Of a stretch of 52,583 bases of DNA, positions 48,553-52,583 are shown in pieces. Each line of letters begins with the position of its first letter. Position 1 is the stretch's first letter. The notes beneath the pieces are model-generated. The model was not told where the DNA came from and did not search any database. It saw only the letters and a list, made by a program, of their open reading frames with translations. The position numbers and the translations under genes are program-made. The DNA is from Oscillospiraceae bacterium. Lineage in GTDB: Bacteria > Bacillota > Clostridia > Oscillospirales > Ruminococcaceae. Where the stretch lies: NCBI GenBank assembly GCA_009777445.1, contig WRLV01000006.1, positions 1 to 52,583 on the forward strand. Direction: 5' to 3'.

Positions 48553-49732
48553 AAAGGGTAGGTTTGGTGAGTACGGCGGACAGTACGTGTCCGAAACATT
48601 GATGAAAAATTTGAAAGAGCTTGAAGAGGCTTATCTGCGTTTTAAAGAAGCCCCTGATTTTCAAGCACAACTTAACGGTTTAATGCAAAACTATGCCGGC
48701 AGACCGTCTTTGCTGTATTTTGCGGAAAAGATGACCGCTGAGTTGGGCGGCGCGAAAATTTATTTCAAGCGCGAGGATTTAAATCATACAGGCTCACACA
48801 AAATCAATAACGTTTTGGGGCAGGTTTTGTTAGCAAAGAAAATGGGGAAAACCCGTGTCATTGCCGAAACAGGGGCAGGGCAACACGGTGTCGCCACCGC
48901 CACCGCCGCCGCCCTCATGGGGCTTGAATGTGAAATATTCATGGGCAAAGAAGACACCGAGCGACAAGCACTCAACGTTTTCAGAATGGAGTTGTTGGGG
49001 GCAAAAGTCCACACCGTAACAAGCGGCACCATGACTTTAAAAGATGCGGTTAACGAGACCATGCGCGAATGGGTAACGCGCATTGACGATACCCATTATG
49101 TGTTAGGCTCGGTTATGGGCCCACACCCGTTCCCGACTATAGTGCGCGACTTTCAAAAGGTAATCGGCAAAGAAATAAAAGAACAATTATTAAAAGTCGA
49201 AGGCAGACTACCCAACGCAATAATAGCCTGCATAGGCGGCGGTAGCAACGCCATCGGCGCGTTCTATGAATTTATAGACGATAAAGAGGTTCGTTTAATC
49301 GGCTGTGAAGCCGCCGGGCAAGGAGTTGAAACTCCCAAAAATGCGGCGACAATCACCAACGGCACAGTAGGAATTTTTCACGGAATGAAGTCATATTTTT
49401 GCCAAGATGAATACGGGCAAATCGCCCCCGTTCACTCTATTTCGGCGGGCCTCGACTACCCCGGAATCGGTCCCGAACACGCACACTTATCAGACATACG
49501 CCGTGCAGAATACGTGGCTGTTACCGATGACGAGGCGGTGGAAGCGTTTGAATACCTCTCTCGCACAGAAGGGATTATTCCGGCGATTGAAAGCGCGCAC
49601 GCAGTGGCTTACCTGAAAAAGTTAGCCCCGACAATGGCGAAAAACAGCATTATCGTCGTCAATTTGTCGGGTAGAGGAGACAAAGATGTCGCCGCAGTTG
49701 CACGATTTAAGGGGGTAAAAATTGATGAGTAG
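48542..49732 (+). CDS. trpB: Tryptophan synthase beta chain
   Basis: 396 residues, fold-type II PLP enzyme that joins indole and serine. [16 protein letters not shown] at the N-terminus marks the TrpB1 type; PLP Lys in HTGSHKINN near 87; phosphate cup GGGSNAIG near 232; acid Glu in AETGAGQHG. Overlaps trpF and trpA, so the three are one translation-coupled unit. Confidence 0.98.
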   Translation: MHNKKGRFGEYGGQYVSETLMKNLKELEEAYLRFKEAPDFQAQLNGLMQNYAGRPSLLYFAEKMTAELGGAKIYFKREDLNHTGSHKINNVLGQVLLAKKMGKTRVIAETGAGQHGVATATAAALMGLECEIFMGKEDTERQALNVFRMELLGAKVHTVTSGTMTLKDAVNETMREWVTRIDDTHYVLGSVMGPHPFPTIVRDFQKVIGKEIKEQLLKVEGRLPNAIIACIGGGSNAIGAFYEFIDDKEVRLIGCEAAGQGVETPKNAATITNGTVGIFHGMKSYFCQDEYGQIAPVHSISAGLDYPGIGPEHAHLSDIRRAEYVAVTDDEAVEAFEYLSRTEGIIPAIESAHAVAYLKKLAPTMAKNSIIVVNLSGRGDKDVAAVARFKGVKIDE

Positions 49733-50486
49733 AATTTCAAAAGCGTTTGAGGGCAAAAAAGCCCTGATTGCATTTATCACGGGCGGCGACCCCGACATAG
49801 AAACAACCGAAAAGTTAATTATCGCAATGGCGAACTCCGGCGTTGATATAATCGAAATAGGTATTCCTTTTTCAGACCCTGCCGCCGAGGGAATTGTCAT
49901 TCAAAAAGCAAGCGAACGTGCATTACGCGGCGGTTGCACTGTTGATAAATTGTTTGACGCGCTCAAACGTGTCCGCGAAAAAACCGATATTCCGCTGTTG
50001 TTTATGAGCTACATAAACCCGATTTTCGTTTACGGCAAAGAACGGTTTATGAAGAACTGTAAAGAATGCGGCATAGACGGAATAATCGTCCCCGATTTAC
50101 CTTTTGAGGAGAGAGATGAGCTTTTGGCGGAATGTCAACAGCACTCAATCGAACAAATTGCTATGGTCGCCCCAACTTCTCTTGAAAGGGTTGAGATGCT
50201 CGTTAAAGACGCAAAAGGCTTTATCTACTGCGTTTCATCGTTAGGGGTAACAGGCGTTCGCAGTGAAATAAAAACAGACATTGCCGAAATAATAGACCGT
50301 GTAAAAGCCGTAACAGACACCCCGACAGCCATCGGCTTCGGCATATCCACCCCACAACAAGCAAAAGAGATGGCAAATTTCGCACAAGGCGTAATAGTAG
50401 GCAGTGCGATTGTAAAAATAATCGAAAAGCACGGCAGAGACTGCATAGAACCGGTCAGCCGTTTCATTAAAGAGTTTTCATTATAA
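49725..50486 (+). CDS. trpA: Tryptophan synthase alpha chain
   Basis: 253 residues, indole-3-glycerol phosphate lyase subunit. Catalytic Glu in [10 protein letters not shown] is present; the second catalytic acid, Asp60 in the enterobacterial enzyme (SDPLADG), is Glu here (SDPAAEG), a conservative change found in some other TrpA. Phosphate loop VTGVRSE. Start ATG 49725 (8-nt overlap with trpB) with GGGGG 9 nt before; a TTG sits at 49722. trpE, trpG, trpD and trpC are not in the window. Confidence 0.97.
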   Translation: MSRISKAFEGKKALIAFITGGDPDIETTEKLIIAMANSGVDIIEIGIPFSDPAAEGIVIQKASERALRGGCTVDKLFDALKRVREKTDIPLLFMSYINPIFVYGKERFMKNCKECGIDGIIVPDLPFEERDELLAECQQHSIEQIAMVAPTSLERVEMLVKDAKGFIYCVSSLGVTGVRSEIKTDIAEIIDRVKAVTDTPTAIGFGISTPQQAKEMANFAQGVIVGSAIVKIIEKHGRDCIEPVSRFIKEFSL

Positions 50487-50498
50487 CTAAAATTGCCA

Positions 50499-50504
50499 TA
50501 TAAT
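50499..50504 (+). promoter_or_regulatory. Possible -10 box before the flippase gene
   Basis: TATAAT at 50499-50504 with only a weak TTTTCA at 50475-50480 as -35. Downstream, CCCCCCC (50513-50519) is complementary to the GGGGGG that serves as ribosome site just before ATG 50572, so a hairpin could mask translation. Confidence 0.35.
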
Positions 50505-50571
50505 GTAATAATCCCCCCCTTTTTGCAATAGAATTAAAGCGGGACAACTGTCAACTGTTTAGGGGGGCTTT

Positions 50572-52257
50572 ATGCGTAAAAATAATGTTATTTTTCAAAA
50601 TGCGATGCTCTTGTTTGCGGCGATGACTGTTATAAAGATTATCGGCGCGCTGTTCAAAATTCCTCTCGGTAATATTTTGGGTGGATTGGGTATGAGCTAT
50701 TTTTCATCGGCGTTCAGCGTTTTCCAGCCCATTTTCGCGCTCACTTGCGTTTCGCTTCCAACAGTTATGACGAGACTTATCGCTCAAAACATTGCCCAAT
50801 CAAAACACTATAACATAAAGAAAATTAAAAGCGTTGCTCTTAAAGCCGCCACGGTATTGGGCTTGTCGGGAATGACGATTATTTTCTTTGTCTCTTCTCC
50901 TTTTGCTAAGTATGTGGCTAACGCCGAAAACAGTATCACCGCAATGCTTTTGTTTGCCCCCGCCGTTCTTTTTTGCTGTATAGCCTCGGTATATCGAGGT
51001 TATTTTGAAGGGCTGAATAATATGCTGCCCACTGCTATATCGCAGATTATAGAGTCAACCTTCAAGGCTTTATTAGGGGTGGCTTTTGCCTACATAACGC
51101 TTGAAAGAACGAACTCACTTCCTTTAGCGGCGGCGGCGGCGGTTTTGGGGCTGACCATCAGCGAAGCTTTAGGCGCGCTTTCACTCTACATCTACAGTCG
51201 ATGGCACGAGACCGGAAAAAAACCGCCGGCGGCAGATTCCGGCGAGCCGCCGGTGGCAGCCTTATCTATAAAAAAAGTTTTAAAGAAAAAACACACTATT
51301 TCAGAAACGCCTGACAGTACAAAAACAATTTTAAAGAGTCTGCTTAAAGAATCCCTGCCTATTACGGCAGGGGCAATTGTTATAACTTTAAGCTCGTTTA
51401 TCGACCTTTTAACCATAACAAATTGCATTAACGTTGCAATCGGAAAAAACCTAAACTTCTTTCTCGAAAATTTCACATACGGCTTCAAAAGCGACATAGC
51501 AATAAACGACATTGGTAACTTTATTTACGGCAGCTATAACGGAATAGTACTCTCGCTTTTCGGGCTTATTCCGTCTATGACGGCAATGGTCAGCAAAAGC
51601 GCGCTCACATCAATCGCCGCCGCTTGGGAACAAAAAAACAGAGCCTTAATTCGCCGTAACTTAAACATACTGCTTAAGGGAACGCTCATAATAGGCTTCC
51701 CGTTATGTCTTGGAATGGCGGTACTCGCCGAACCCATTCTGAACCTTCTTTATTTCGCGAGACCCGACGAAGCAATGGTCTGCGTGAAACCGCTAATCAT
51801 TCTAAGCACAGGCGGAATATTCTTAGCTCTGACAGGCGCGTTGTTCAATATTTTTCAGGCAATCGGGCGTGCAGACCTGCAAATTAAAATTATGGTTATG
51901 GGGGGAATGTTAAAGCTTGGCGGAAACTTACTGCTCATTCCAATACCTGAGCTTAATATAAGCGGCGCGGCAATATCCACCCTACTGTGTTACACCTTCA
52001 TCAGTGTAACAGGGCTAATCACACTTAAACACATCAAGGGCATAAGTTTTTGCTTCTTGCCGCATTTTACGAGTGCGTTAATAAACTCTCTGTTATGCGC
52101 AGGGGTGTCATACATGCTATATCATCATTTGCCGATAGGCGGCGGCGAGGTAATTAAGTTAGCGACATCCGTTGCGGCAGGCGCGGCAGTATACATCGGC
52201 GCAACGCTGTTTGTTGACAGAAAGGCGGTGAGGCAACTGACGACAGTTGACAGTTGA
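50572..52257 (+). CDS. MOP-superfamily flippase (SpoVB/MurJ-like)
   Basis: 561-residue polytopic protein with about 14 membrane helices. N-terminus NAMLLFAAMTVIKIIGALFKIPLGNILGG resembles SpoVB/YtgP proteins, which flip lipid-linked cell-wall or spore cortex precursors; MurJ, SpoVB and related members cannot be told apart by eye. A cytoplasmic loop near 216-230 carries an in-frame double copy of the G+C-rich palindrome (PPAADSGEPPVA). The end TTVDS and stop codon come from the intergenic repeat. Preceded by a GGGGGG ribosome site. Confidence 0.85.
   Translation: MRKNNVIFQNAMLLFAAMTVIKIIGALFKIPLGNILGGLGMSYFSSAFSVFQPIFALTCVSLPTVMTRLIAQNIAQSKHYNIKKIKSVALKAATVLGLSGMTIIFFVSSPFAKYVANAENSITAMLLFAPAVLFCCIASVYRGYFEGLNNMLPTAISQIIESTFKALLGVAFAYITLERTNSLPLAAAAAVLGLTISEALGALSLYIYSRWHETGKKPPAADSGEPPVAALSIKKVLKKKHTISETPDSTKTILKSLLKESLPITAGAIVITLSSFIDLLTITNCINVAIGKNLNFFLENFTYGFKSDIAINDIGNFIYGSYNGIVLSLFGLIPSMTAMVSKSALTSIAAAWEQKNRALIRRNLNILLKGTLIIGFPLCLGMAVLAEPILNLLYFARPDEAMVCVKPLIILSTGGIFLALTGALFNIFQAIGRADLQIKIMVMGGMLKLGGNLLLIPIPELNISGAAISTLLCYTFISVTGLITLKHIKGISFCFLPHFTSALINSLLCAGVSYMLYHHLPIGGGEVIKLATSVAAGAAVYIGATLFVDRKAVRQLTTVDS
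51223..51258. repeat. Double G+C-rich palindromic element inside the flippase gene
   Basis: CCGCCGGCGGCAGA followed at once by TTCCGGCGAGCCGCCGG and TGGCAG; translated PPAADSGEPPVA. A third reading frame relative to the copies in fliH and fliK. Confidence 0.75.
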
Positions 52258-52312
52258 CAATTGAGAGTTGACAGTTATTGTAGGGTACGGGCTTGCCCGT
52301 ACCCTACATTTC
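52240..52312 (+). repeat. Modular intergenic repeat with GTAGGGTACGGGC hairpin
   Basis: Heptamers from the flippase C-terminus (ACAGTTGACAGTTGACAATTG), then a perfect 13-bp stem GTAGGGTACGGGC-TT-GCCCGTACCCTAC. Compared with the copies at 8194 and 14336 it has an extra T/A pair in both arms. Lies between convergent genes. Confidence 0.85.
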
Positions 52313-52330
52313 ACAAAAACCAATTAGACC

Positions 52331-52583
52331 TTAATGCAAGAACCTATTGATTTCCTCATCAGACATGCCGCCCCGTCTGAACCTTTCAATGATTTCCTGT
52401 CTGCCCTTCTCAACAGCCGCTCTCTCACGCGCCCAATTATCCCACTCCATTTTATGGCGTGACTCGTAAACTAAACGCGTTTTCTCATCGGCGGACAACT
52501 CCATAAGACGAACAACGGTTTTTTCAACTTGTGGGTTTTGTTCTGCTAACATGGTAAATTCCTCAATTACATGTTTAATATTC
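52331..52583 (-). CDS. Rpn/PDDEXK-family nuclease, C-terminal part (cut by window edge)
   Basis: The frame has no stop from 52331 to the window end, so the gene continues beyond. The visible 83 residues (HVIEEFTMLAEQNPQVEKT, LMELSADEKTRLVYESRHK, then ERAAVEKGRQEIIERFRRGGMSDEEINRFL) match the C-terminal tail of Rpn/PDDEXK_2 recombination-promoting nucleases, abundant in Clostridia. The catalytic domain is outside the window. The internal ATG at 52552 is not the real start. Confidence 0.65.
   Translation of the reverse strand, partial: NIKHVIEEFTMLAEQNPQVEKTVVRLMELSADEKTRLVYESRHKMEWDNWARERAAVEKGRQEIIERFRRGGMSDEEINRFLH

Noticed and set aside
158-52312. CRISPR array
   Set aside because: The TTGACA heptamers are back to back with no unique spacers and no cas genes are present.

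Overview
The window reads as chromosomal DNA of a motile, low-to-medium G+C Firmicute of the Clostridia class (an Oscillospiraceae/Ruminococcaceae-like gut or rumen type is an inference, not demonstrated). Evidence: a Gram-positive type flagellar operon with no genes for P- or L-ring proteins, FliY carrying a CheC-like domain, CheC and CheD, frequent TTG/GTG starts behind strong Shine-Dalgarno sites, and consensus sigma-A promoters. Two CDS-like features reach or approach an edge; the Rpn-family gene at the right edge is cut by the window.

Layout. (1) 1-8.3 kb: a P2-type cation ATPase on the minus strand, divergent from a rightward five-gene cluster (Nudix hydrolase, MNT nucleotidyltransferase, HepT-like HEPN protein, ABC/RecF-type ATPase, small PD-(D/E)xK-like protein) that looks like a small defence or stress islet. 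A PLP aminotransferase and trpS follow. (2) 8.3-17.3 kb: accessory region with a coiled-coil protein, two XRE regulators each divergent from a secreted Ig-like/GLUG or Ig-like/BspA-LRR protein, a second HEPN/MNT pair, a HigB-type toxin cut to 34 codons next to an intact HigA-type antitoxin, a PBECR-like protein, an unassigned small RNA candidate, a leaderless ABC-F gene and a DUF4282-like zinc-ribbon membrane protein. (3) 17.4-46.3 kb, all minus strand: flgB-flgC-fliE-fliF-fliG-fliH-fliI-fliJ-fliK-flgD-TIGR02530-flgE-flbD-motA-motB-fliM-fliY-cheY-fliO-fliP-fliQ-fliR-flhB-flhA-fliA(sigD)-flgF-[GNAT-like gene + small gene]-flgG-cheC-cheD-metallohydrolase. It encodes the basal body, hook, export apparatus, switch, stator, class-3 sigma factor and CheY-P dephosphorylation/deamidation functions; filament genes, cheA/cheW, flhF and flhG are not here. 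(4) 46.4-52.6 kb: membrane protein, pgsA, trpF-trpB-trpA, a SpoVB/MurJ-like flippase and the end of an Rpn/PDDEXK gene.

Two repeat families thread through everything. One is a modular intergenic element: arrays of TTGACA-type heptamers that start at, or supply, the stop codon of the upstream gene, then a short hairpin whose stem differs between copies with compensating changes, then an A/T tail. The other is a G+C-rich palindrome (core CCGGCGAGCCGCCGG) that sits after stop codons and also inside coding sequences in several reading frames, much like Rickettsia palindromic elements.

The most interesting candidates for new biology are the Nudix-MNT-HepT-ATPase-nuclease cluster, the GNAT-like two-gene insertion inside the flagellar operon, the small RNA with its own perfect promoter and terminator, and the in-gene palindromes. 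All functional statements are from reading motifs; no database search was run.
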